From assembly GCF_032121415.1 (NCBI RefSeq), contig NZ_CP135079.1:1116001-1180000 (forward strand): 64,000 nt of DNA, read 5' to 3'. This document shows positions 25,869 to 34,723 of this stretch, in pieces. The DNA comes from Streptomyces parvus. Lineage in GTDB: Bacteria > Actinomycetota > Actinomycetes > Streptomycetales > Streptomycetaceae. Position 1 is the stretch's first letter; the number at the start of each line of letters is the position of its first letter. Position numbers and translations under genes: made by a program. The notes below the pieces were generated by a model. The model had not been told where the DNA came from. It saw only the letters and a list, made by a program, of their open reading frames with translations, and searched no databases.

Positions 25869-26756
25869 GTGCGCAATCGGGTGCTCGCGGCGGACGGGCG
25901 GCATCTGATGGTCGAGCGGATGGGCGACCCACGGGGAAGACCGGTCTTCCTCCTCCACGGCACCCCGGGCAGCAGGCTCGGCCCCGCTCCCCGCGGCATG
26001 GTCCTCTACCAGCGCCATACGCAGCTGATCGCCTACGACCGCCCGGGCTACGGCGGCAGCGACCGGCACGAGGGCCGGCGGATCAGCGACGTCGTCGAGG
26101 ACGTCCGCGCCATCGCCGACGCCCTGGGGCTCGACCGCTTCGCCGTGGTGGGCCGCTCCGGCGGGGCACCGCACGCCCTGGCCTGCGCGGCCCTGATGCC
26201 GGAACGGGTCACCCGGACCGCGGCCCTGGTCAGTCTCGCGCCCCGGGACGCGGCCGGTCTCGACTGGTTCGACGGGATGACCGCCTCCAATGTGCTGGCG
26301 TACTCCACGGCGGCCGACGACCCGGAGTCCCTGGCGCGCTCCTTCATCGTCCGCTCGGCGCAGATCCGGCGGGACCCGGTCCGGCTGCTGGACGATCTGC
26401 GCCGGGAGCTCACCGACTCCGACCGGCTGGTCGTCAACGACGCGGGCATCCGGTCCATGCTGCTGCGCAACTTCAGCGAGGGGCTGCGGCATTCGGCGTA
26501 CGGCTGGATCGACGACGCCATCGCGTTCTGCCGCCCCTGGGGGTTCGATCCGGCCCGGATCACCGGCGAGGTGCTGCTCTGGCACGGGGTGCAGGACGTC
26601 TTCGCCCCGGTCGGCCACTCCCGCTGGCTGGCCGGTCAGATCCCGGGCGCCACCGCCGTACTGGAGCCGAGGGCGGCCCACTTCGACGCGTTCCCCATGC
26701 TCCCCCGCGTCCTCGACTGGCTGCTGGACGAGCGGGAGCACTGCGGCGGGAACTGA
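25869..26756 (+). CDS. Alpha/beta-fold hydrolase
   Basis: This 295-residue cytoplasmic hydrolase has VFLLHGTPGSRLGP (oxyanion loop), YDRPGYGGSD, the nucleophile elbow VVGRSGGAPHALACA with Ser97, a helical cap (about 125-215) and the late motifs LLWHGVQDVFAPVGHS (acid) and AAHFDAFP (His). This is typical of small-molecule esterases or peptidases of the proline-iminopeptidase/haloalkane group; the substrate cannot be named. The GTG at 25869 follows GGGAGGCACGG. It points toward the fxs operon and is separated from it by a terminator, so it is probably not part of that system. Confidence 0.9.
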   Translation: MRNRVLAADGRHLMVERMGDPRGRPVFLLHGTPGSRLGPAPRGMVLYQRHTQLIAYDRPGYGGSDRHEGRRISDVVEDVRAIADALGLDRFAVVGRSGGAPHALACAALMPERVTRTAALVSLAPRDAAGLDWFDGMTASNVLAYSTAADDPESLARSFIVRSAQIRRDPVRLLDDLRRELTDSDRLVVNDAGIRSMLLRNFSEGLRHSAYGWIDDAIAFCRPWGFDPARITGEVLLWHGVQDVFAPVGHSRWLAGQIPGATAVLEPRAAHFDAFPMLPRVLDWLLDEREHCGGN

Positions 26757-26769
26757 CCCCGGCCGCCGC

Positions 26770-26798
26770 GCCGCCGGGAGGACGCGCCTCCCGGCGGC
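26770..26798. terminator. Bidirectional terminator at the end of the fxs operon
   Basis: GCCGCCGGGAGG and CCTCCCGGCGGC form a perfect 12-bp stem with a 5-base loop (ACGCG), nine bases past the fxsT stop and 14 bases past the hydrolase stop. Confidence 0.8.
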
Positions 26799-26806
26799 CG
26801 TGCGGA

Positions 26807-29800
26807 TCAGACCGGCATGGGCTCCAGCTCCCGCCGGAACCGCTCCTCGGTGCGGGCGATCCGGACCAGCGGATGGTCGTCGCCGAGCTGGCGCGACAGC
26901 TCCACGACGATCTCCGACCGCAACTGCGCCGCCTCGTCCTCCCGGCCCATCGCGTCGAGCGTGACCGCCATGTTCGAGGTCATGGCCAGGGTCTCCGGAT
27001 GGTGCGACCCGAGCGCTTCGCGCAACTGCCCGGAGAGCCGCTGCTCGGTCTCCAGCACGATGTCCAGCTCGCCCCGGTCGGCCGTCGCGCTGGCCAGGTT
27101 CATCACGCAGAACAGGGTGTTGGGGTGCTCCCGGCCGAACGCCTCCCGCATGGCGGCGACGACCTGCTTCAGCACCCGCTCCGCCGCCTCCGACTCCCCG
27201 ACGCCCGTCAGATAGACGCCGAGGTTGTTCTGCGCCGCCAGGGTGTACGGGTGCTTCTCCCCCGGCACCTTCATGTACTGGTCGACGACCTCCTGCGCGG
27301 TGTCCAGCGCCTCGGCGCTCTCCCCCGCGGCGAACAGGTCCGCCGCGAGGTTGAGGTCGCAGGCCAGCGACTCGGGGTTGGCGATGGTGTACTTCGCCCG
27401 GTAGCGGGCGCGGGTCGCCACCGTGAGACGGCGCGCGTCCTCCAGCCGGCCCGCCCTGCGCAGCGAGACCGCGAGGCTCTTCGCGGCGCTGAGCGTGGTC
27501 GGGAAGGTCCGGCCCATCGTCTCCTTGAAGCTGTTGTACGTCGTGCTCAGCAGCCCCACCGAGTCGTCGTACCGGCCGACCTCCCGCAGGTCGCGCGCCA
27601 GGTTCATGGCGGAGGACAGGCTGTAGGGGTGGTCCGGTCCGAGCACCTGGGTGCGCAGGTCGTAGACGTCCTGGTCGATCTCCCGGGCACGGGCGTACTG
27701 GCCGACGCTGCGCAGGTTCAGGGCCAGGTTGTTGGCGGCGGCCAGGGTCCGGGGGTGGGAGTCGTGGAAGATCTGCCCGAACCCCTCGTGGGCCTCGGTC
27801 GCCATCTCGATCGCCCGCGCGTAGTCCCCGAGCAGTCCGAGGTCGATGGCCAGGCTGCTGGTGGTCATGTACGTGTGCGGGTGCTCGGGTCCCAGCACCT
27901 CCCGCTGCCGCTCCAGGGTGACCTCGTCCAATTCCTTCGCCTCCACGTAACGCCCGCGTGTGCGCAGGATGTTGGAGAGGTGGAAGCGGAGGTAGAGGTA
28001 CTGGAGATCGCGCTCGCCGAGCTCCTCGCGCCAGAGCTCGCGCAGATCCTCGCCCAGCGCCCACGCGGTCCTGATGTCGCCGCGCTTCCAGAGGTAGCGG
28101 ACCCGGTCGATCAGGAGTCTGCGGGTCTCCGGCTCCTTGCAGTTGCGGGCGTCGGAGGGGCCGAGGTGCGGCCAGATCGTGGCGAAGCGCGGCCAGGTCT
28201 CCGGGTTGTCTATCGGCTCGTCGTCGTCGGGCCGGGCCCCGGCGAGGATGCGGTGGACGACATGCCGGGCCTCGCGCTGCTCCTCCTCGCTGAGCTGGGC
28301 CTTGATCACGGCCTGGACGAGGCGGTGCACCTGGATGGAGTTCGAGACCTGGTCGACCTTGGCCAGGGCGAAGCGGCCGACCTCCCGGATGACCCGGCCC
28401 AGCACCAGCTTCTCCTGGAGCGAGGAGTCGTACGGCTTCAGCGCGTCGATCATCTCCTTGCTGTAGAGGAGGTTCGCGGAGATCGGCTCGGGGGCGAAGA
28501 AGGCGCAGAGCTGGAGCAGCCGCACGGCGGCGGGCGAGCGCTCCTTGAGCCGGGCGATGGAGATGTTCCAGGTCGCGGCGACCGGTTCCGGGTAGCCGGC
28601 CGGCTGGTTGAGCGCGAGGACCTGGGGCGCCTGCCGGGCGAGCTGTTCGAGATAGGCGCCGATGGGGGTGGCGGTCTCCGCGATCCAGGCGGCCGCCTGC
28701 TCCACGGCGAGCGGCAGGTCGCCCACCGCGGTCGCCACCTGGGCGGCGTCCTCGTCGCTGAGCCCCGGGGCCCGGCGCTGGAGGTGTTCGATCGACTCCT
28801 CGCGCAGGAAGACGTCCACGGGCAGCGCGTCACCGTGCTGGGACCAGCTCTGGTTGCGGGAGGTCACCAGGATGTGGCCGGAGCCTCCTTGCGGGAAGTA
28901 CCGGCGCAGCTGCTCGGGGTCGTCGGCGTTGTCGAAGACCAGCAGCCAGCGGTCGGAGGGCACCCCGCGCCGCAGCAGGTCGACGGCCTCCTGGGAGGCC
29001 GCCGCCATGTCGTCGCCGCCCTGGGCGCCGAGCCGGCCGGCGAGTTCGGCGAGCGAGGCGACGACGTCGTCGGGCTGCTCGGACGATATCCACCACACCA
29101 GGTCGTAGTCGGCCATGAAGCGGTGCACGTACTCCAGGGCCACCTGGGTCTTGCCGACGCCGCCGAGTCCGTACAGGGTCTGCGGCTGCGGCAGGACGAC
29201 GGCCAGGCCGCCGCCGAGCTGGTCGCGCATCCGCTCCAGGACGAGCGAGCGGCCGGTGAAGCCGGGGTTGCGCGGCGGCGCGTTCCAGATCCTCGGCACG
29301 GTGCCGGGGAAGCGGGGCCCGGGCGAGACCCCGTCGGCCACCTGCACCGGGCGGTCCAGGGCCCGCATCACGGCGGTGGTGGCGTGCACCTCGTCCAGCC
29401 TGAAGAGGTCGACCGGGTTGCGGTCGATGTACGGGGAGGTGAGGCGTACGTCCCCGACCCGCAGCGGGACAAGGCGGCGGCGGCCGCTGCCCACGGCCTC
29501 GGCGGAGGCCCGTTCCCACAGCTCGACAGCGCGCTGGGACTTCAGATACGCGCTGGAGAGCAGGACGACGGTGCGGGCGGCGTTCTCGGCGGTGGTGCCG
29601 GCCGGCTCCTCGGGCGGGCGTTCGGCGGAGACATCGCGCGGAACGACGCGGAACCCGGCCCGGGTGAGGATCGATTCGAGCCAGTCGGCCCACATCCGGT
29701 TCTCCGCCACATAGCTGAGGTGGAGATCGGCGGGCAGGGCGGGCCTGCGCCGGGTGAAGGCGTCACGGATCCGCAGCCGGACCTCTTCCCCGATCGGGGG

Positions 29801-30742
29801 CATCGACGTGATCTCCCGGTCGGTGATGACCGCGGTGAGCCGTTCGAAGGCGGAGAGCAGGGAGTTGGTGAGCCCGGCCTCGTCGCCGAAGGTGGCGAGG
29901 GTCTCCTCGTAGGCGTAGTAGGGCCGGTACGGGATCTCCACCGCCCCCCAGTAGGCGGTGAGTTCGTCGCCGGACAGATCGCGCGGCAGCCGGTCGAACT
30001 TGAGCCGGGCCAGCGCCCGTCCGGCGTCCGCCTTCTCCTTCTCCCCCTCGTCGATCCGCATCGGTACGGGGTAGAGGGCGATCGGGCGGCCGGTGTTGCG
30101 CTCGGCGATCTGGCGGGCGACGGAGGCCGCGCCGTCGATGGACTGGTCGCTGAGGGTGAAGCAGTCGACGAGCACGTCCGGGAGGTGGACGGTGCAGATG
30201 TCGGCGATGTCGCTGAGGCCGGTCCGGCTGTCGATGAGGACGTAGTCGTAGTTGGCCTTCATGTCGTCGCGCAGGGCGTCGAAGAAGTGGCCGCCGCCGA
30301 ACCGGTCGTAGAAGTTGTCCCAGTCGAAGGTGGAGACGGTGGCGCTGTACTCGCGGTTCTGCCGTCCGGCGGAGACGAAGTCGAGCGTGCCGCCCTGCGG
30401 GAACTCCCAGCCCAGCGACTCCGGGGTCAGCGACACGGCGTGCGGCTGGATGCGGGCGTAGTCGCGGTGCCAGTCCTCGGCGCGCTGGGCGGGGCTGGTC
30501 GCGGCCCAGGCGTACTCGGTGATCAGGTCGATCACGCCGGTGGTGGCGCCGAGGGTGGCCGGGTCGAGGAAGGGGTGGAAGAAGCGGTGGAGTCCGGGGG
30601 CTTCCAGGTCCCAGTCGACGGCCAGCACCCGCTTGCCGTTGGCCGCGAGGATCCAGGCGGTGTTGGCGAGCGCCATGGTGCGCCCGGTACCGCCCTTGTA
30701 CGAGTAGAAGGTGACGATGCGCCCGTCACGACCGGCACTCAT
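26807..30742 (-). CDS. fxsT: FxsT: ParA-like ATPase / TIR / NB-ARC / TPR protein of the FxSxx-COOH system
   Basis: The 1311-residue protein carries four modules. Residues 1-320 are a ParA/MinD-type ATPase with deviant Walker A YKGGTGRT at 15-22 and DWDLEAPGLHRF. Residues about 336-470 resemble a TIR domain (LHLSYVAENRMWADWLESIL, then VVLLSSAYLKSQ). Residues about 500-800 are an NB-ARC ATPase with Walker A LGGVGKTQVA near 525, Walker B WLLVFDNADDP and MHD-side helices. From about 860 there are repeated TPR units with recurring LGPEHPHT-, LGPDHPYS- and REHPNT-type turns. This matches the large tetratricopeptide protein found with FxSxx-COOH peptides. Its start overlaps the fxsC stop (ATGA). STAND-type signalling in response to an unknown cue is inferred, not known. 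Confidence 0.9.
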   Translation of the reverse strand: MSAGRDGRIVTFYSYKGGTGRTMALANTAWILAANGKRVLAVDWDLEAPGLHRFFHPFLDPATLGATTGVIDLITEYAWAATSPAQRAEDWHRDYARIQPHAVSLTPESLGWEFPQGGTLDFVSAGRQNREYSATVSTFDWDNFYDRFGGGHFFDALRDDMKANYDYVLIDSRTGLSDIADICTVHLPDVLVDCFTLSDQSIDGAASVARQIAERNTGRPIALYPVPMRIDEGEKEKADAGRALARLKFDRLPRDLSGDELTAYWGAVEIPYRPYYAYEETLATFGDEAGLTNSLLSAFERLTAVITDREITSMPPIGEEVRLRIRDAFTRRRPALPADLHLSYVAENRMWADWLESILTRAGFRVVPRDVSAERPPEEPAGTTAENAARTVVLLSSAYLKSQRAVELWERASAEAVGSGRRRLVPLRVGDVRLTSPYIDRNPVDLFRLDEVHATTAVMRALDRPVQVADGVSPGPRFPGTVPRIWNAPPRNPGFTGRSLVLERMRDQLGGGLAVVLPQPQTLYGLGGVGKTQVALEYVHRFMADYDLVWWISSEQPDDVVASLAELAGRLGAQGGDDMAAASQEAVDLLRRGVPSDRWLLVFDNADDPEQLRRYFPQGGSGHILVTSRNQSWSQHGDALPVDVFLREESIEHLQRRAPGLSDEDAAQVATAVGDLPLAVEQAAAWIAETATPIGAYLEQLARQAPQVLALNQPAGYPEPVAATWNISIARLKERSPAAVRLLQLCAFFAPEPISANLLYSKEMIDALKPYDSSLQEKLVLGRVIREVGRFALAKVDQVSNSIQVHRLVQAVIKAQLSEEEQREARHVVHRILAGARPDDDEPIDNPETWPRFATIWPHLGPSDARNCKEPETRRLLIDRVRYLWKRGDIRTAWALGEDLRELWREELGERDLQYLYLRFHLSNILRTRGRYVEAKELDEVTLERQREVLGPEHPHTYMTTSSLAIDLGLLGDYARAIEMATEAHEGFGQIFHDSHPRTLAAANNLALNLRSVGQYARAREIDQDVYDLRTQVLGPDHPYSLSSAMNLARDLREVGRYDDSVGLLSTTYNSFKETMGRTFPTTLSAAKSLAVSLRRAGRLEDARRLTVATRARYRAKYTIANPESLACDLNLAADLFAAGESAEALDTAQEVVDQYMKVPGEKHPYTLAAQNNLGVYLTGVGESEAAERVLKQVVAAMREAFGREHPNTLFCVMNLASATADRGELDIVLETEQRLSGQLREALGSHHPETLAMTSNMAVTLDAMGREDEAAQLRSEIVVELSRQLGDDHPLVRIARTEERFRRELEPMPV

Positions 30743-32049
30743 AGGTCCTCCGCTTCCGTCGCAGGGTCGTGCGGGTCGGGTATGTAGCTCGTGTAGCCCA
30801 TGGGGCCGGTGAGCCGGGTCCGCTCGCCGGATCCGCCGCCGGATCCGGGCGGGTAGGCCTTCGCGTGCTTCAGATACTGCTGGGCTGCCACCTCGACCAC
30901 CTGGGGCAGGAGTTGGCCGAACGCCTCCATCGTGGGCACTCCTTTCGCGGCGGCTCGGCAGAGGGCCCGGCCCTGGCCCATCTTGACCGGCATGACCGCT
31001 TCGAGCTTCTCGGTGAGCTCCGTCTCCGCCGCTCTGCTCTGGTGGTCGTCACGGCTCCACGGGACGACCATGGTCACCCAGGGCCGGTTCTCCGCGTCGA
31101 AGGCGGCGAGCCTGCGGCAGTGGTCCGCGTCCTTCAGGGCCCAGCGGTCGACGAGCAGGATCTCGGGGGTGCTGGGCGGCGCCTTGCCGTCGTGCCGGTC
31201 CTCGTCGAACGAGGTGATGACGGCCTGGTAGTTGAGCGAGCGGACCAGCTCCTCGGCCACATAGGCCAGCGGCCGGGCGGAGGCGGGGTAGTACGGGTTC
31301 CAGTCCTGGGGATGGTCGCCGTAGTGGTCGCTGTTGCGCCCCTCGGGCAGATCGTGGCGGGTGGGCGCGGCGATGGTGATCTGCATCGGCCGGGGTGCGC
31401 CGACTCCGCTGCTGGGGGAGCCGAAGGCGCTGGGGGCGAGGCGGTAGTCGACGGGGCGGCCGGTGTCGATACGGACCGAGTCGGCGACGCTGACGATGCG
31501 TTTGGCCAGCTCGTAGACGGCCCGTTCGTACTCCTCGGCGAAGAGTCTGAGCTTGATCAGACCGTAGAGGCCGTCGCTGACGTACCGTTCGCCGAAGTCG
31601 CGGTGGTTGAACTGCAACCGCTCGGCTGAGCCGGGCAGTTGGCTCGGTGGCACCGGCACCCAGAGCGCGGGGACGATGGCCTCGGCCGGCTGGTTGGAGC
31701 GGGCCCGGTGGTGGATGGCCCGCTGTTCGAAGGCGTACCACTCCTTGCCGCACATCTCGCTGGCGAAGTAGCGCGGCGAGAACAGCGGAACGAAGACCCG
31801 GCAGGTGGCGAGGACGTCGCCGAGCCGTTCCGACCAGCCCTCGCCGGAGCGTATCTCCCGGTCCATGAAGCCCGCGGGGGCGCCGGCGGGTAAGTCGGTC
31901 ATGGCCATCACATGGCCGCAGAGATCCTGGAAAAGCCGTTCGACCCACATATCGGGGTCCGTTCCGGCGCCGTACCCGGGCGTGTGGGCGTAACTCAGAA
32001 AGAAATACGGCCGATGGCCCACCGCTCGCTGTTGCGTCGATGCGTGCAC
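30739..32049 (-). CDS. fxsC: FxsC: TIR-like protein of the FxSxx-COOH system
   Basis: The protein (436 residues from the chosen GTG) begins with the TIR-like motif RPYFFLSYAHTPGYGAGTDP and continues through FMDREIRSGEGWSERLGDVL and VFVPLFSPRYFASEMCGKEW, the pattern of TIR and toll-like folds. The C-terminal half (about 220-420) holds a second domain with YYPASARPLAYVAEELVRSL and RPWVTMVVPWSRDD typical of FxsC. The GTG at 32049 has ACGGGGG five bases upstream; in-frame ATG 32079 and TTG 32103 lack sites. The catalytic Glu of NADase TIR domains is not certain here. It is encoded between fxsB and fxsT with 4-bp overlap to the latter. Confidence 0.88.
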   Translation of the reverse strand: MHASTQQRAVGHRPYFFLSYAHTPGYGAGTDPDMWVERLFQDLCGHVMAMTDLPAGAPAGFMDREIRSGEGWSERLGDVLATCRVFVPLFSPRYFASEMCGKEWYAFEQRAIHHRARSNQPAEAIVPALWVPVPPSQLPGSAERLQFNHRDFGERYVSDGLYGLIKLRLFAEEYERAVYELAKRIVSVADSVRIDTGRPVDYRLAPSAFGSPSSGVGAPRPMQITIAAPTRHDLPEGRNSDHYGDHPQDWNPYYPASARPLAYVAEELVRSLNYQAVITSFDEDRHDGKAPPSTPEILLVDRWALKDADHCRRLAAFDAENRPWVTMVVPWSRDDHQSRAAETELTEKLEAVMPVKMGQGRALCRAAAKGVPTMEAFGQLLPQVVEVAAQQYLKHAKAYPPGSGGGSGERTRLTGPMGYTSYIPDPHDPATEAEDL

Positions 32050-32152
32050 ACGACCCCCGTCCTGTATGAGCACTCGCATCCCAGAAGGAGGAAGGGAGTG
32101 CAAGCGAACTCATCATTCCGGAGCGGGCCGCATTCCAGCCCCTCCCGTTCGG

Positions 32153-34486
32153 TCATTCGAACGTCACTTTCCGGTCAGAGGCCAGGACGTTCGCTAACGG
32201 ACCGGACGGCGAGAGGATCCTGCCGCGATTCTTTCCGGCCGCACTCCGCGTTCCGCTGATCTCCTTGCGGACAGCGGCGATCAGCTGTTTCCCGTCGACC
32301 GTCACCTCCGCCGCGTTTTCGATCATGTCGAGTGCTTCCGGAACACCCGTGAGGAAGCGCGGATCGTAAAGCCCGAGCCCCGCGCGTTCGAACGTCTCGG
32401 CCAGCAGTCGGGAGAACGGCACGTGTTCGCTCCCCCAAGGCGTTCGATGGTCCCAGGTACCGTCCAGGGCGTAAAGATCCGTCACTTCACCGAGCGCGCG
32501 CAGTTTCGCCCGGCGGAATCCGCTGAGCAGGCCGAGTGCCAGCTCGTCCGCGCCGGTCACCGGCCCGGTGCCGAGTGCGCCGGGTCCGTGGCGCCCCGGT
32601 GCGGCCGCCCCGGTGGACAGCGGCGTGATCGTGGTGAGCGTACGGGCGGCCTCGGCGGCCTGGTCCGGTACGGCGTCGGCCAGCAGCGACCAGGCCTCGG
32701 CGATCCGGTGCGCCCAGGCTTCGGCGTCCTTTGCCGCGAGGCGGTCGGCCGCGGGAGCGTCGAAGCAGTCGCGGAGGGGGTCGAGGTCGTCCAGGAGGAC
32801 GGCGGGGGCCGGTGCCCGCCGCAGGACGCGCACGGGCAGCCAGTGCGGTCCTTCGGGCTCGTCGGGTGCGATGCGCCGTCCGGTGCCGGGCGTGGCCTGC
32901 GTCTCCCGGACGAGGAACCCGCCGTCCCCGGAGTGCACGACGGCCGTCCCCCGCTTCCCCGGCCCGCCGAGGAGCACGGTGCCGAGGGTGGGCAGGTGGA
33001 GGCTTCCGTCGCGGTACGCCACGGGGACGGGCAGGTCGAGCCGGGCGCGGACGGCCGCGGCGGCCACGGTCGCGGCGAGCCGTTCGGCGGCGGGTTCCGT
33101 GAGCCCTCGGCCGGCGTCGACGTCCGCCAGGGCGTCGACCAGCCAGGTGCGGGTGTAGGGGTGCGCGAGAACCGTGTCGAGCGCGTCGGCGCCGGTGGCG
33201 TCCGCCTCGACGGCCGCCGCGAGCCGCCAGGCGTCGTCCCAGAGCGCTCCGCCCCGGCCGTCGAGGGTGTCGTGGAGCACGGCGAGCAGGGTCCGGGTCA
33301 GGTCCTGGTGGGCGGTGAGCAGGGCGTCCGGCGACCGGACGGCGGGTGATGCGATGGCGGCGGCCGTACGCTCCTCGATACCCCGGATGAGGGCGGCCAG
33401 GTCGTCGCTGTACACGGACGGGTGGTCGAAGCCGCCGCCGGAGGCGTCGTCGGAGCGGTACCGGTGGGTGTAGAGCCCGCCGCCGCACGAGCGTACGACC
33501 GGACAGCGGCGGCAGGTCTCGCTGACGCCGGCCAGACCGAGCTGGCGGGCCCGGACGCCGGGGTGGGCGGCGACCTCGTCGAAGGTGTTGCGGAAGACGT
33601 CGAACCCGGTGGCGGCGGCGCCCTCGTAGGCGCTCTTGAGCGAGTCGACCTGTTCCAGCTTCCCGTCGGTCTCGATGACGACGAGGTCGGTGGGGGCGAG
33701 GCCCAGGGACTCGGTGAGGCTGGGGCCGCCGCTCAGACTGGAGAGCACCGAGGCGAACATCCGGACGGGCATGGGGCGGCCCTGTTCCGTCCAGCGGTCG
33801 AAGACCGTCAGGAGCCACGCGGCGTACGCGGTGGGCGATCCGTCCGGCCGCGGCGGTGGGTCGTCCCAGGTGGCGTGCGGCAGCAGGAAGTCGACGAGCG
33901 GGGGTTCGAGCGCGGCGAGGGCGTCGTGCACGGCCACCGGGTCGTTGTGGATGTCGACCGTGCAGAGCAGACCGAGGTCCAGATGGCGGTAGCGCTCCTC
34001 GCGGAGCAGGCCGACCGCTCGCAGCACCATCGGGTGGCTGCTGCGTCCGTCGGCGTACCGGCGGTGGCGGTCGTTGGCGGCGCGGTCGCCGTCGAGCGAG
34101 ATCCCGACGCGGACGTGGAACTCGTCGAAGAGGTCGAGGTAACGGGGGCTGAGCTGGACGCCGTTGGTGTGGATCCTGAGGTCCAGCTCAGCGATGCCGT
34201 TCAGGGCCGAGCCGAGCTCCTCGCAGACCCGGCGCAGTCGCGCGGGCCCTGCCAGGAGCGGTTCCCCGCCGTGCAGGATCACTGTGACGGAGGGAAGCGC
34301 ATGAATGGTCGCATGCTCGGCCAGACGCCGGGCTGTCCAGGAAATCGCCTCGTCGGAGATGGCTTTCGGTCGGGTCAGCCAGCTCTGATCTGCATGTTCA
34401 TAGACGTAGCAGTGGTCGCAGGCGAGATCGCACCTGCTGTGCACTTTGAGAACGAATTCGCGGAAGGGGACCAGGGGTCCTGTCAT
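32153..34486 (-). CDS. fxsB: FxsB radical SAM/SPASM maturase with degenerate HExxH-hydroxylase-like extension
   Basis: The 777-residue enzyme starts with a radical SAM core: cysteines 19, 23 and 26 (CDLACDHC) bind the SAM [4Fe-4S] cluster, then VILHGGEPLLAG and HTNGVQLSP. A SPASM-like region near residue 330 (ETCRRCPVVRSCGGGLY) binds auxiliary cluster(s). FxsB enzymes are thought to install crosslinks in FxSxx-COOH peptides. A long C-terminal extension (about 430-750) resembles the HExxH-type peptide beta-hydroxylase fold. The helix that should carry H-E-x-x-H reads LLSGFRRAKLRALGEVTDLY, so both metal-binding His and the Glu are lost. This fits the fused, hydroxylase-inactive FxsBH form. The precursor gene lies 30 bp upstream. 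Confidence 0.92.
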   Translation of the reverse strand: MTGPLVPFREFVLKVHSRCDLACDHCYVYEHADQSWLTRPKAISDEAISWTARRLAEHATIHALPSVTVILHGGEPLLAGPARLRRVCEELGSALNGIAELDLRIHTNGVQLSPRYLDLFDEFHVRVGISLDGDRAANDRHRRYADGRSSHPMVLRAVGLLREERYRHLDLGLLCTVDIHNDPVAVHDALAALEPPLVDFLLPHATWDDPPPRPDGSPTAYAAWLLTVFDRWTEQGRPMPVRMFASVLSSLSGGPSLTESLGLAPTDLVVIETDGKLEQVDSLKSAYEGAAATGFDVFRNTFDEVAAHPGVRARQLGLAGVSETCRRCPVVRSCGGGLYTHRYRSDDASGGGFDHPSVYSDDLAALIRGIEERTAAAIASPAVRSPDALLTAHQDLTRTLLAVLHDTLDGRGGALWDDAWRLAAAVEADATGADALDTVLAHPYTRTWLVDALADVDAGRGLTEPAAERLAATVAAAAVRARLDLPVPVAYRDGSLHLPTLGTVLLGGPGKRGTAVVHSGDGGFLVRETQATPGTGRRIAPDEPEGPHWLPVRVLRRAPAPAVLLDDLDPLRDCFDAPAADRLAAKDAEAWAHRIAEAWSLLADAVPDQAAEAARTLTTITPLSTGAAAPGRHGPGALGTGPVTGADELALGLLSGFRRAKLRALGEVTDLYALDGTWDHRTPWGSEHVPFSRLLAETFERAGLGLYDPRFLTGVPEALDMIENAAEVTVDGKQLIAAVRKEISGTRSAAGKNRGRILSPSGPLANVLASDRKVTFE

Positions 34487-34516
34487 TCCGCCATTCTAGC
34501 CAGTTCTGACGCCTGC

Positions 34517-34723
34517 TCAGAGAGCGGAATTGAACGTGGAGATCCGGGTGGACCGGGCCGTGGTCGCACCGCATACGCGGTTGATCTTCGTGACGGCGTC
34601 GGCGCTGCGGACGTCGGTCGCCGCGAGGGTTGCGCGGGTCTTCGCAGGGGCGAAGTCGGGGGTGGTTCCGTAGGTCTTCACGGCCGTCCTAGGGGGATCC
34701 TGAGGGGGTCTGTTTCCGGACAT
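34517..34723 (-). CDS. fxsA: FxsA: FxSxx-COOH RiPP precursor peptide
   Basis: This 68-residue peptide ends in STRISTFNSAL, so its last five residues, F-N-S-A-L, are the FxSxx-COOH motif that names the family. The stop directly follows Leu. The N-terminal part (Pro-rich start, then LAATDVRSADAVTKINRVCG) would act as leader; the C-terminal Ser/Thr-rich segment as core. It is the first gene of fxsABCT, 30 bp before fxsB. The ATG at 34723 has no ribosome site; an in-frame GTG at 34681, after TAGGAC, would give a 54-residue peptide and may be the true start. The single Cys in RVCGATT is noteworthy. The mature product and its function are unknown. Confidence 0.85.
   Translation of the reverse strand: MSGNRPPQDPPRTAVKTYGTTPDFAPAKTRATLAATDVRSADAVTKINRVCGATTARSTRISTFNSAL

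Noticed and set aside
26873..30787. A 1304-codon open frame on the plus strand opposite fxsT
   Set aside because: It is the mirror of GC-biased codon use. Its composition (Val, Gly, Asp, Arg, Gln) has no domain or membrane pattern, and the minus strand encodes an obvious multidomain protein.
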